This document shows, one piece after another, positions 51,841 to 59,852 of a stretch of DNA of 64,000 nucleotides (positions within the stretch are counted from its first letter, which is position 1; every line of letters starts with the position of its first letter). Source of the stretch: Fodinicola acaciae (lineage in GTDB: Bacteria; Actinomycetota; Actinomycetes; Mycobacteriales; HKI-0501). The notes beneath the pieces were generated by a model, which saw only the letters and a program-made list of their open reading frames with translations, was not told the DNA's origin and did no database searches. The position numbers were made by a program, and so were the translations under genes. The stretch spans positions 2,421,235-2,485,234 of the forward strand of contig NZ_WOTN01000001.1 of NCBI RefSeq assembly GCF_010993745.1, read 5' to 3'.

Positions 51841-52418
51841 CGATCCTGCACACACTGCGATGCGTCGGTTTTGTTGCACCAGAACGGCTCGTGGAGGTGA
51901 CCGGCCTGGCCGAGGCCGACATCGAGGCGGAGCTGATCGACCTCGCCGCCGCCGGCCTGGTCAGCCGCGAGTTCGGCAGCTGGGGTCTCACCGAGGCCGG
52001 CCGCGACACCGACGCACGAAATGTCGCGGCAGAGCTGGAAAAAGCCGGGACTCGAGCTGACCTCGCCGCCGCGTACGACAGATTCCTGCCGCTCAACAAG
52101 GAAATGCTCGACGTGTGTACGGCGTGGCAGCTCCTGCCGTCCGACGGCGCCATGAAACTCAACGACCACACCGATCCGGCATATGACGCTCTGGTCCTGG
52201 ACCGCCTCGCCGACTTCCACCACCGCGCGGATGTCGTCCTGGCCGAGTTTTCCGCCGCGCTGCGACGATTCGAGCGTTATCGCGTCCGGCTGGCGGCGGC
52301 CCTCGAGCAGCTGGATCGCGGTTTCACCCGCTATTTCACCGACGATTTCGCGTCCTATCACATCGTCTGGTTCCAACTGCACGAGGACGTGCTCGCCACC
52401 CTCGGGATTCCGCGCTGA
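51837..52418 (+). CDS. Winged-helix protein coupled to the long TetR regulator
   Basis: A 193-residue protein. Residues about 5-60 look like a winged helix (RLVEVTGLAEADIEAELIDL, GLVSREFGSWGLTEAGRDTD); the rest is helical (MLDVCTAWQLL, YFTDDFASYHIVWFQLHEDV). No known enzymatic motif. Overlaps the TetR gene by four bases, so the two are made together; may modulate it or act on its own sites. Similar small proteins exist next to transporters in actinobacteria, but I cannot name the family. Confidence 0.6.
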   Translation: MTILHTLRCVGFVAPERLVEVTGLAEADIEAELIDLAAAGLVSREFGSWGLTEAGRDTDARNVAAELEKAGTRADLAAAYDRFLPLNKEMLDVCTAWQLLPSDGAMKLNDHTDPAYDALVLDRLADFHHRADVVLAEFSAALRRFERYRVRLAAALEQLDRGFTRYFTDDFASYHIVWFQLHEDVLATLGIPR

Positions 52419-52421
52419 GGC

Positions 52422-52907
52422 TCACAGTCCGTTGGAGCGGGCGATCAGGTCGCGCGCAGTGCCTTCGGCCTGGTCATAGCGGTCCGGAAACTCTGAGCGC
52501 TGCACGCTCTGCGCCACCTGGCCGGCGGTCCAGCCGGGGTTGTTGGCGGCGTTGGGGATCGCGTAGTCCAGGAACTTGTTGGTGGCATAGACCGGATCCA
52601 TGACCTGGTCCGGCGTCCCCCAGCCCTGGCTCGGCCGCTGCTGGAAGACGCCGAGCGAGTCCTGGTCGCCGCACGGCAGGTTGTTGGCGTGCGACTCGAC
52701 CCACGCCGTCTCGAACTCGGCCAGCCGGACGCGGTCGTCGACGCCGCGCTGGTTGCCGATGTCGCGCAGCGTACGCAGAATGTTGTCGTCGGCGGTGGAC
52801 GGGATCGACGGGCAGTCCTTCGGCGCGACCGGCACGGCGTACGCGACGCCGGTCGTGCCGGCCAGCATCGCCGCGGCGAGCACACCCACCAGCAGAGCTT
52901 TTCTCAT
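52422..52907 (-). CDS. Secreted lysozyme-superfamily-like small protein
   Basis: A 161-residue secreted protein. Signal peptide MRKALLVGVLAAAMLAGTTG with cleavage near AYA-VP; mature part about 135 residues with two Cys (DCPSIP, NLPCGDQD) and DSLGVFQQRPSQGWGTP, a segment typical of small actinobacterial proteins with a lysozyme/transglycosylase-like fold. Candidate catalytic Glu in AEFETAWVES. AAAGGGG precedes ATG 52907; GTG 52913 would add two residues. Probably acts in the cell wall. Confidence 0.7.
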   Translation of the reverse strand: MRKALLVGVLAAAMLAGTTGVAYAVPVAPKDCPSIPSTADDNILRTLRDIGNQRGVDDRVRLAEFETAWVESHANNLPCGDQDSLGVFQQRPSQGWGTPDQVMDPVYATNKFLDYAIPNAANNPGWTAGQVAQSVQRSEFPDRYDQAEGTARDLIARSNGL

Positions 52908-52961
52908 TGCCACACCCCTTTCAACCGTTCAGCACTTCGTACATGGCTTGAATCATGGTTG

Positions 52962-52981
52962 AAAAGGGGGTCGGTCCCCTA
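52962..52981 (-). terminator. Intrinsic terminator after the DUF2165 gene
   Basis: On the leftward strand AGGGG-ACCGAC-CCCCT is followed by TTTT, a compact GC stem with U-tract, starting 2-3 bases after the DUF2165 stop. It separates the long leftward gene run from the secreted protein gene. Confidence 0.75.
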
Positions 52982-52982
52982 A

Positions 52983-53510
52983 TTAATCGGTTGCCGCACT
53001 AGGTAGCTCCTTCGACGGCAGGTGCGCGACGATCAGGCCGACGGCCGCGATGATGAAGTTCTGCAGCGCCGGCTGCAGGCCGTTCCAGCTCTTGGACTGC
53101 CACATCTGGAACCACTCGCCACCGATGACGATGAAGCCGCCGGCGAAGAGCAGGATCGACATTGTCCAGCCGAGGGTGGAAAACCGCCGCGCCAGGTCGC
53201 CGTGCGCCGGCTGCCGGAACGACCGGATCCACCACACGCAGGCGAGCGTCAGCACCACGGCGGCGGCCGCTTCCCAGGCGATGATCAGCGCGTACGCGAC
53301 GACCGCCAGCACCGGCGCGGTGATCCGCCGCCAGGTCACGTCCGGGTCGCCGAAGGTGGTGTCCATCGCCAGCACGTGCCTGACAAACTGCCAGTTGGTG
53401 CCGAAGTCGGTGAGGTTTCCGACCACGACGAGGGTGAAGTAGACCGCGGTGATGCCGGTCAGCACCGCCAGTGCCGTACGCAACGTGCCCAGTTTCCCCA
53501 GTGTCGTCAT
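52983..53510 (-). CDS. DUF2165-family membrane protein
   Basis: A 175-residue protein with four membrane helices. NLTDFGTNWQFVRHVLAMDT (about 35-54) and TWRRITAP are the DUF2165 signature, as is GGEWFQMWQS late in the protein. Function unknown. It lies 8 bp after the VOC gene and just before an intrinsic terminator. Confidence 0.85.
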   Translation of the reverse strand: MTTLGKLGTLRTALAVLTGITAVYFTLVVVGNLTDFGTNWQFVRHVLAMDTTFGDPDVTWRRITAPVLAVVAYALIIAWEAAAAVVLTLACVWWIRSFRQPAHGDLARRFSTLGWTMSILLFAGGFIVIGGEWFQMWQSKSWNGLQPALQNFIIAAVGLIVAHLPSKELPSAATD

Positions 53511-53518
53511 GCCGCCGA

Positions 53519-53863
53519 TTATCCGGCCGGCGCACCGCCGAAGCCGAGCCGGTTTCCGTCCGGATCCACGAAGATCGCCTTGCGTACGCCGTTGTCGTAC
53601 GTTTCCGTCTCGGCCGGCCGGTGACCCCGCTCGGCCATCGCCGCCAACCGCGCGTCGAAGTCGTCCACGAAGACGGTGTTGTTGGCATGGCCGGCATGCT
53701 CCGGCAACACCTCGACGTAGACGTATCGATGCTCGGCGAGCTCCCACACCGCTTCGACATCGTTGGGAATGAAGGCCGGTGGCGCGCCGAGCAGGCCCTC
53801 GTACCACGACACCGCGGCGCGGTAGTCGCTCACCGGAATCCCCGCAAACAAATCAACTGCCAT
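53519..53863 (-). CDS. VOC-superfamily (glyoxalase-like) protein
   Basis: A 114-residue single-module VOC protein (FAGIPVSDYRAAVSWYEGLL, IFVDPDGNRLGFG). Possible ligands include metal-bound small molecules or antibiotics of the bleomycin type; the expected metal residues are only partly present. Nine bp after the preceding gene. Confidence 0.85.
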   Translation of the reverse strand: MAVDLFAGIPVSDYRAAVSWYEGLLGAPPAFIPNDVEAVWELAEHRYVYVEVLPEHAGHANNTVFVDDFDARLAAMAERGHRPAETETYDNGVRKAIFVDPDGNRLGFGGAPAG

Positions 53864-53872
53864 CCAGACACC

Positions 53873-54718
53873 TTAGTCATGGATGAGCCCAAGGTCGGCG
53901 AACATCCGCCGGCTCCACGACAGCGCCGTGTCCAGGTCGTCCCACTGGTCGTCTTCCTCGCTGAGAAACGGAAAGACGTACGGGTCGGTGATCTCCGGCG
54001 GCAGGTCGTCCGGCTTGCAGTCGTACGGTGGCCGGCCATAGTTGGCCTTCTTCATCGCGCTCGCCACCTCGACCGGCCGCCCGTCCCACACGCCGAACCA
54101 GAGCCGCCGCAGCATCGCCGGATGCGCGACCGCGAAGATCAACCGTCCCACGTCGAACGGCTCTCCTGCCTCGATCACCCGCGCCGCCGCGGAAAAACGC
54201 TCCTCTTTCAGCCAACCGGTGTAGGCGACCCAGATCTCCACGCTGTGGCCGGCGTCGATGATCGCCGCGCACAACGTGGCCAGCGCCAGACCGCGGTTGG
54301 TGATCACGTCGTGCCCGATCCGGTGCGAGTACGTGGCCGGGATCAGGAAGGTGACCACCTTGCCGCGCCGGGAGGTCGCGCGCGGCACGGCGTCGACCAT
54401 GCACTCCGGGATGCCGGACAGGTACGCGCCGATGTCGACCTCGGAGCCGGTGACATCCCACGACGGTTCGAGGATCGTCGCGGCGTGCGACAGCCCGGAG
54501 TGCTCGCGCAGCTCGCCGATGCTCACGTCGGCCTCCTCCAACGCGAGCGGCCAGCCGTCGACCGCGAGGTCGATCGCCTCGGCCCAGGACGCGCCGTGCC
54601 AGTCCGACTCGCAGGTGCAGCGGCTGTCGCACTTGTCCGCCATCGCGGTCGGCGGCGCGGTGGCCGCGTCCAGAAACGCCTGCCAGGACAGCATCGGCGG
54701 CAGGACCAGCTCAAGCAT
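53873..54718 (-). CDS. Uncharacterised partner of the MoxR-type ATPase (DUF7192-like)
   Basis: A 281-residue protein. Visible features: a short Cys cluster CDSRCTCESDW (about 30-40), a central Asp/Gly-rich part with GHSVEIWVAYTGWLKE (about 158-173), and a C-terminal ending DTALSWSRRMFADLGLIHD. It resembles DUF7192-type proteins that travel with MoxR-like AAA+ ATPases, also in large phages, where they may act as a von-Willebrand-A-like or substrate partner; I see no clear MIDAS motif. It overlaps the ATPase gene by eight bases. Confidence 0.55.
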   Translation of the reverse strand: MLELVLPPMLSWQAFLDAATAPPTAMADKCDSRCTCESDWHGASWAEAIDLAVDGWPLALEEADVSIGELREHSGLSHAATILEPSWDVTGSEVDIGAYLSGIPECMVDAVPRATSRRGKVVTFLIPATYSHRIGHDVITNRGLALATLCAAIIDAGHSVEIWVAYTGWLKEERFSAAARVIEAGEPFDVGRLIFAVAHPAMLRRLWFGVWDGRPVEVASAMKKANYGRPPYDCKPDDLPPEITDPYVFPFLSEEDDQWDDLDTALSWSRRMFADLGLIHD

Positions 54719-56435
54719 CGAGCCCCAGAGCCTTGCGCTGGCTCTCCGACAGTCCCCTGCTGACCCGCCAGTCGATGACCTGCTGCACGGTGGCGCCGGC
54801 CTGCAGCAGCTTCGCGCCGTCGATGCTCGCGCGCGGCGACAGGATCACCGGCAGCTTCTTCTCCTCGGCCGTACGCCGCAGGTCGCGGATGCGCGCGACC
54901 AGGTCCTTCGCGGTCTCCTGGTACGACGGCGCGTGCCGCAGCGCGATCCGCTCCTCCAGGCCCTCGTCGATCGGCACGTCGATCACCACGAACCGGTCGA
55001 GCGTGGCCGCGTCGAGAGTCTGCCGGCCGACGTACTGCCGGCTGGCGCCGGTGCCGTAGGTGTTGCCGGTCGCCACCAGCCGGAAGTCCTCGTGCGCCTC
55101 GACCATCCGGTCGGCGAACGCGCAGGTGCCCAGCGCCAGCGCCTGGTTGAGCTCGGCGAGCAGGCCGGGATGGCCGTTGTCCAGCTCGTCCAGCAGCATC
55201 ACGCCGCCGTGCTCGAACGCCTGGCGAAACGGCGTGTCGTGGTACGCGCCGTGTGCGTCGAAATAGCCGAAAACCTTGCTCATCGGCGTGGTCGGTCCGA
55301 GCGACAGCGCCTGAAAAGGCACCTTCAGCGCCTCGGCCGCGTGCTTGGCGAGCATCGACTTGCCGGTGCCGGCCGGACCGACCAGCAGCACGTGGCAGCG
55401 CGCGTTGAGCGCGATCAGCAGCTCCGGCAGCACCTGGTGCGTGTCCGAGCCGAGCCGCACCTTGCGCTGGCGCGGCAGATGCACCTCGACGATGTTCGGC
55501 GTGAACTCGGCGAGCTTGCGGTCGACCGCCTCGTCCACGCTGGCGCCGATCGCCGCGGTCGCCTTGTCGCGCTCCGACTGGAGCGCTCTGCGGGCCTCCT
55601 TCGCGATGTCGGCGGCGGACGACTTGACCAGCCCCGGCCTGGCGTCGTCGACGAGCGCGGCGACCTTCCTCCTCACGTGGTCGGTCATCACGGTGTAGAG
55701 GCCGCCGACATCCGGCGTCGCCTGCTCGACGGCCTCTTTTGCCTGGTCCGGCAACAATTCCGCGGCCGTCTTGGCGACCAGCTCGGCGAGCGTGTCGCGG
55801 ATGTCCCCGGCGCGTACGGCCTCACGCGCCGCCTGCTCGGTCGCCTGCCGGATCCGCTTGGTGAGTGCCTCGGTGGCTTCGCGGACGAGCTCCGCGCGTA
55901 CGGTCGCGGCTTCCTTGGTCGCCGCGGCGGTGGCGCGCGTGACCACCTCTGCGGCGAGCCGGTCGCACTCGGCCTCCAGCGTCTTGGCGACCGTGGCGCT
56001 GACCTGGTCGGTCGCCTGGCGGATCACCGTCGTGGTCGCGTCCCGAGCCGCCTCGGTGACCTTGTCGTCAACCGAGGCGACCAGCTCGGCGCGTACGTCC
56101 GGCGCCGCCTCCCGCACGGCCCGGTCGGCCAGCTCCGGTAGCAGCCGGTCGGCGGTGTGCGACAGCACACCCGGCAGGTCGGCGTCGATCGACGCGCGTA
56201 TCGCGGCGATCGCGGCCGAATGCGTCGCGGCCGGGTCCGGAGTCGCGGCCTGGACGGCGGTGGCCGCCATCGCCGGCAGCAGCAGCTGCGCGTATCCGCG
56301 GATCATGTCCGGCAACCTGACCTGCATCTCGCCGGCCATCTCCAGCAGCACGTTGCTGTGCGTCAACGCGTGCCGGGTCACCTCCGACGCGATCTGCGCG
56401 ACCTCCGCGCGCTGGCTTTCCCGCATGGATGGCAT
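54711..56435 (-). CDS. MoxR/CbbQ-type AAA+ ATPase with long helical N-terminus
   Basis: A 574-residue ATPase. Residues about 1-320 are Ala-rich, predicted almost wholly helical and coiled-coil, with Arg/Glu heptad-like repeats (AREAVRAGDIRDTLAELVAK). The AAA+ module (about 325-550) has Walker A VGPAGTGKSML (about 351-361), Walker B GGVMLLDELDN (about 410-420), sensor VATGNTYGTG and Arg-finger candidates. Family members act as chaperones with a VWA-type partner. Here the partner is probably the overlapping downstream gene. It lies 51 bp after the AmaP gene on the same strand. Confidence 0.85.
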   Translation of the reverse strand: MPSMRESQRAEVAQIASEVTRHALTHSNVLLEMAGEMQVRLPDMIRGYAQLLLPAMAATAVQAATPDPAATHSAAIAAIRASIDADLPGVLSHTADRLLPELADRAVREAAPDVRAELVASVDDKVTEAARDATTTVIRQATDQVSATVAKTLEAECDRLAAEVVTRATAAATKEAATVRAELVREATEALTKRIRQATEQAAREAVRAGDIRDTLAELVAKTAAELLPDQAKEAVEQATPDVGGLYTVMTDHVRRKVAALVDDARPGLVKSSAADIAKEARRALQSERDKATAAIGASVDEAVDRKLAEFTPNIVEVHLPRQRKVRLGSDTHQVLPELLIALNARCHVLLVGPAGTGKSMLAKHAAEALKVPFQALSLGPTTPMSKVFGYFDAHGAYHDTPFRQAFEHGGVMLLDELDNGHPGLLAELNQALALGTCAFADRMVEAHEDFRLVATGNTYGTGASRQYVGRQTLDAATLDRFVVIDVPIDEGLEERIALRHAPSYQETAKDLVARIRDLRRTAEEKKLPVILSPRASIDGAKLLQAGATVQQVIDWRVSRGLSESQRKALGLDA

Positions 56436-56486
56436 CTAAACCGGTTCCGCTCGGGACGGGTCCCGGACGGCAGCTAGCTGACAAAA

Positions 56487-57050
56487 TCAGCGGACGCGGG
56501 TGGTTCGCCTGTCGGTGAAGCGAAACTCCACGGTCGCCGGCAGGTCGTCCACGTCGAGTGCCTGGCGCAGCCGCGGCAGACCCTCTCCGGTCAGCCGGTC
56601 GCGCAGGCCGGCCGGATCGCCGTCCTCCTCGACCTCCACGACGAGGGCGACCGCCGGCCGCTCGCGCGTGCCGGTCAGGTTGGCCCTCGCGGTGTGTACG
56701 CCGGGATAGCCGCTGACCTCCTCGACGAACGGCGCGATCGCGACACTGGTCCGCAGCTCGGTCTGACCGCGGGCCGGCTCGCGCTCCAGCCGCCAGACCC
56801 GCGCCGCCGGACGGATCGCGAGCTGCGCGAACAGCCAACGCAGCAAAAGCAGACCGACGACGATCGCCACCGCGGCGACGACGTACCAGACCCACACCGG
56901 CGGCAACGCGGTGCCTGGCACCAGCGGTGAGTCGGGATCGATCGTCGCGATGGCACGGAAACGTACGGCCAACACCAGAGCCCCGGCGCCGAGCGCGATC
57001 ACCCCGATCAACGCGAGAAGACCGCGGTTGAGGCCGGCTGGCCGGTTCAT
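56487..57050 (-). CDS. amaP: AmaP-like alkaline shock response membrane anchor
   Basis: A 187-residue protein: two N-terminal membrane helices (about 8-29 and 49-70, YVVAAVAIVVGLLLLRWLFA) and a cytosolic Asp23-like tail. Matches AmaP proteins that anchor Asp23 to the membrane in envelope stress systems. Overlaps the DUF6286 gene by four bases. Confidence 0.82.
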   Translation of the reverse strand: MNRPAGLNRGLLALIGVIALGAGALVLAVRFRAIATIDPDSPLVPGTALPPVWVWYVVAAVAIVVGLLLLRWLFAQLAIRPAARVWRLEREPARGQTELRTSVAIAPFVEEVSGYPGVHTARANLTGTRERPAVALVVEVEEDGDPAGLRDRLTGEGLPRLRQALDVDDLPATVEFRFTDRRTTRVR

Positions 57051-57565
57051 CGCGTCCTCCTGACCCGCACGCGTACGGTCGGCCGCATGGCCGGTCCGAT
57101 GCGGTCGAGCCGTTCGCCGACCGCGGCACGTACGGCGTCGGCCAGGCCGGCGGTTTCCGTACGCCGCGTGGAAACCTTGACCAGCAGCCGCTTTCCGCGC
57201 AGCCGTACGCTCGCGCCGGCGACACCGTCCACTGTGGACGCGGCGGTCCGCAACATGCCGCGATAGCTGTGCCGCGCGGCGCCGGACGGCACCGGCCCGT
57301 CCAGCGGGATCACGCGCAGCTTGCCCGGCAGGATGGCCAAAACCAGCAGCACCAGGCCGAGCACGGCGATCACGGCGGCGATGACGGCCGGCGCCAGGTC
57401 GCTCCACCGCGTGGCATGCAACGTGCCGGCCACAGCCGGAAAATCGACCACCGGCGTACGACCGAGGATCATCTGGATGGCGAAGACGGCGACCGCGGCA
57501 CACGCAGCCAGCAGCACGACCGCGGTGACGGTCGCCGGGAGCCGCCTCCTCGTCCGGCGTTTCAT
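57047..57565 (-). CDS. DUF6286 membrane protein of the Asp23 operon
   Basis: A 172-residue protein with two membrane helices (about 12-33 and 58-80) and a C-terminal Asp23-like part (SYRGMLRTAASTVDGVAG, RLDRIGPAMRPTVRVRVRR). DUF6286 members accompany Asp23/AmaP genes in actinobacteria. Overlaps neighbours at both ends by four bases. Confidence 0.82.
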   Translation of the reverse strand: MKRRTRRRLPATVTAVVLLAACAAVAVFAIQMILGRTPVVDFPAVAGTLHATRWSDLAPAVIAAVIAVLGLVLLVLAILPGKLRVIPLDGPVPSGAARHSYRGMLRTAASTVDGVAGASVRLRGKRLLVKVSTRRTETAGLADAVRAAVGERLDRIGPAMRPTVRVRVRRTR

Positions 57566-57861
57566 CGCACTCTCCTCCGTACGCTTTCCGCGGCACGCAA
57601 GGCGGTCACCGCGATGTCGACCCGCGACACGGTCAGGCCGGTGTACTGCTCGACGCGCCGCGTCAGGTGGTCGCGCGCAGCCTCGGTCGCCGCGGTCACC
57701 GGCTGCGGATAGCCGATCGCCAGCCGTACGTCCAAAATCGCGCTGCCAGCCGTCACATGTGCGCCGACTTTCGCGCCATGCCTGGACAACTCCGTCAGCG
57801 CGTGCGCCGCGATCCGCTCGACAGCACGCTCGGAGATGGTGACTATGCCATTGTCGGCCAT
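57562..57861 (-). CDS. Asp23/Gls24-family protein
   Basis: A 99-residue single Asp23/Gls24 domain (GIVTISERAVERIAAHALTE, LDVRLAIGYPQPV, TGLTVSRVDIAVTAL). Small cytosolic envelope-stress protein. ATG 57861 is four bases from the small membrane gene's stop region. Confidence 0.82.
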   Translation of the reverse strand: MADNGIVTISERAVERIAAHALTELSRHGAKVGAHVTAGSAILDVRLAIGYPQPVTAATEAARDHLTRRVEQYTGLTVSRVDIAVTALRAAESVRRRVR

Positions 57862-57865
57862 CGGC

Positions 57866-58036
57866 TCAGCTCCGGCCGACGAACCGGGAGATGTCCAGTC
57901 GGCCGTCCAGGACGCGGCCGACCAGCAGGCCGGCGGCGCCGAGCACCAGCGCGGCCAGAAAGGCACCGAAACCGCCGACCGCGGCGATCAGCGCGAGCGC
58001 CAGGCCGGTGATCAGGCCGAGTTGGGTCGAGTTCAT
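57866..58036 (-). CDS. Small two-helix membrane protein (DUF2273-like)
   Basis: A 56-residue protein, almost all membrane-spanning (LGLITGLALALIAAVGGFGA, LVLGAAGLLVGRVLDG). GAGGAG lies six bases before ATG 58036. Small DUF2273-like proteins are regular members of Asp23 operons; too short for firm assignment. Confidence 0.75.
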   Translation of the reverse strand: MNSTQLGLITGLALALIAAVGGFGAFLAALVLGAAGLLVGRVLDGRLDISRFVGRS

Positions 58037-58104
58037 CAGTGTTCTCCTCGAAAAAGGGCCGTCCGGGTGAGGCGACCCCCTCCGCCGCCTCACCCGGCCG
58101 GCGG

Positions 58105-58554
58105 TCACTGGACGCGGCCGGTCGCGGCGGCGTCGTCGTCGCTGTCCTCACCCGGGATGTGCACGTCGGAGACGGCGATGTTGACCTCGACGACCTCCAG
58201 GCCGGTCATCCGCTCGACGGCGGCGATGACGTTGCGGCGTACGGCATGCGCCAGGTCGGCGATCGCCACGCCGTACTCGACCAGGATCTGCAGGTCGACC
58301 GCGGCCTGTTTTTCGCCGACCTCCACCGAAACACCCTGACCGGCGCTCGCGGTGGCGCCCGGAATCCGCTCGCGGAGGGCCGAGAACGCACGCGCCACGC
58401 CGCCACCGAGGTCGTGTACGCCGGCGATCTCGCGAGCCGCGAGGCCGGCGATCTTCTGCACGACGGTGTCGGCGATGGTCGTGGAGCCCTGGCTGGTGAC
58501 CAGCGTGCCGGCGGCGCCGCTCTGCTTGCTGACGTCGGTTGTCGTGTTGGCCAT
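58105..58554 (-). CDS. Asp23/Gls24-family envelope stress protein
   Basis: A 149-residue protein: N-terminal linker (about 1-25), then Asp23 domain (GSTTIADTVVQKIAGLAARE, LQILVEYGVAIADLAHAVRR, RMTGLEVVEVNIAVSDVHIP) and an acidic tail. The classic Asp23 of the operon, probably bound to AmaP at the inner membrane face. Alternate starts upstream (58617) lack a ribosome site. Confidence 0.88.
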   Translation of the reverse strand: MANTTTDVSKQSGAAGTLVTSQGSTTIADTVVQKIAGLAAREIAGVHDLGGGVARAFSALRERIPGATASAGQGVSVEVGEKQAAVDLQILVEYGVAIADLAHAVRRNVIAAVERMTGLEVVEVNIAVSDVHIPGEDSDDDAAATGRVQ

Positions 58555-58648
58555 GGGAAAAACCCCTCTCCGTCCGATGCGAACGCCGTTTTTCGCGTCG
58601 CTCATACGGAAAGACACAGCGCGGCGGACATCGTCACTGTGACGCCGC

Positions 58649-58954
58649 TCACTCGCCGAAGGCGGACCGGTCCAGATCGATGACCACCAACCGAAGCCGC
58701 GCGCCGGCGTAGCCGCTGGCGGCCACCACCGGCTCCAGCGCGGCCGCCGCTTTTTCCAGCAATGGCGGCAAAGGCAGCGCGATGGCGACCAGTCGCACCT
58801 CGACCACCTCCGGCGTCGCGTCCACGGCGAGCGCGTCCAGGCCGGTGCGGAAAACGCCGCCGAGCGCGTTCATCCGCGGCCGCGCCGGCCGCAGTCCCGG
58901 CACGCCGACCAGCGCGGCGAGCAGCCGGTCGGTGAGCTCGACCCGCGCGGTCAT
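58649..58954 (-). CDS. Small Asp23-operon protein of unknown function
   Basis: A 101-residue protein (MTARVELTDRLLAALVGVPG, VVEVRLVAIALPLPPLLEKA). Alternating strand/helix pattern like a divergent Asp23 module but without clear signature. ATG 58954 overlaps the previous gene by four bases (ATGA). Confidence 0.65.
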   Translation of the reverse strand: MTARVELTDRLLAALVGVPGLRPARPRMNALGGVFRTGLDALAVDATPEVVEVRLVAIALPLPPLLEKAAAALEPVVAASGYAGARLRLVVIDLDRSAFGE

Positions 58955-59292
58955 GGCGCCATCACGATGTCCACAATGGACACCTCGACTCCGGCCAACG
59001 ACTCGCCGGTCCCGGCCTCGACCGCGGCCGCCACCGCGCGCTGCACGGCCTGGCCGACGTCGGCGGCGCGGCCGGTGACGCTGACGCTGACGCGTACGAC
59101 CGGACCGTCCGCCACCGTGACGCCGGTGCTGGCCGCACGGGCCATGCCGAGCACCTGCTGCCGCGCCGCGCGACCCCAGCCGCCGATCAGCTCGGCCACG
59201 CCCGGCTCCAGCCGCAGCACGCCGGGGGTCGCCAGCGTCGCCTGCGCGGCGACGGCGGCGATCACGTCCGGACCGATCACCAGCTCCGCCAT
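58951..59292 (-). CDS. Asp23/Gls24-like protein
   Basis: A 113-residue protein with Asp23-like pattern (VIGPDVIAAVAAQATLATPG, VVRVSVSVTGRAADVGQAVQ, SLAGVEVSIVDIVMAP). Start A overlaps the last base of the preceding stop (TGATG). Confidence 0.78.
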   Translation of the reverse strand: MAELVIGPDVIAAVAAQATLATPGVLRLEPGVAELIGGWGRAARQQVLGMARAASTGVTVADGPVVRVSVSVTGRAADVGQAVQRAVAAAVEAGTGESLAGVEVSIVDIVMAP

Positions 59293-59852
59293 CACGGCCC
59301 CTCGTACAGGTCGCCGACCACCAGGTCGAGCCGTCGCAACCGCAGTCCGACGCGGCTGTGGCAGGCGACGTACGCGCGGTCGCGTACGGTCTCCAGCACA
59401 CCGTGCGTGTAACTGAGATAGCTCACCGCCAGCGTCAGCTCGGCCTCCACCAGCGCGTTCCCGTCCTCGTCGAAGCCGGTCACCGACAGCCGGCAGCGGC
59501 GCGCGCGTACGCCCGGCACCTCGTCGGCCGCATATCGCAACACCGCGGCGACCGCCTGCTCGCTGACCCGCACTCCGCCTGGCTCCGCGGTCGGCAGTGG
59601 CACCATGTCGCGGCGCCGCAGGTCGGCGCATACGGCCGCCATGATCCGGTCGGTCAACCCCGCCGACGGCTCCTCGATGTCGGCCGCGAGCTGCTCGGTC
59701 GACTCCCGCAACGCCCGCAGGCCACCGGCCGCCGTCTGGCAGTGCGGGCAGCCGCGCGCATGGGTGTCCGGCGCGTCCAAGCCATCCCAGACCTCGTCGA
59801 GCGAGCGTCCACAGGGCAGCAGGTAGTCGGTGCCGGTCTGGTCTACCGCCAT
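59292..59852 (-). CDS. Asp23-domain protein with Cys/His N-terminal segment
   Basis: A 186-residue protein. The N-terminal part has CGRSLDEVWDGLDAPDTHAR followed by GCPHCQ (Cys 14, His 32, Cys 35, Cys 38), resembling zinc-binding anti-sigma segments (HxxxCxxC) in pattern. The C-terminal Asp23-like part is at about 90-186. ATG 59852 overlaps the sigma-factor stop by ten bases. A candidate anti-sigma for the ECF sigma encoded upstream; inferred from position and Cys/His spacing only. Confidence 0.65.
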   Translation of the reverse strand: MAVDQTGTDYLLPCGRSLDEVWDGLDAPDTHARGCPHCQTAAGGLRALRESTEQLAADIEEPSAGLTDRIMAAVCADLRRRDMVPLPTAEPGGVRVSEQAVAAVLRYAADEVPGVRARRCRLSVTGFDEDGNALVEAELTLAVSYLSYTHGVLETVRDRAYVACHSRVGLRLRRLDLVVGDLYEGP

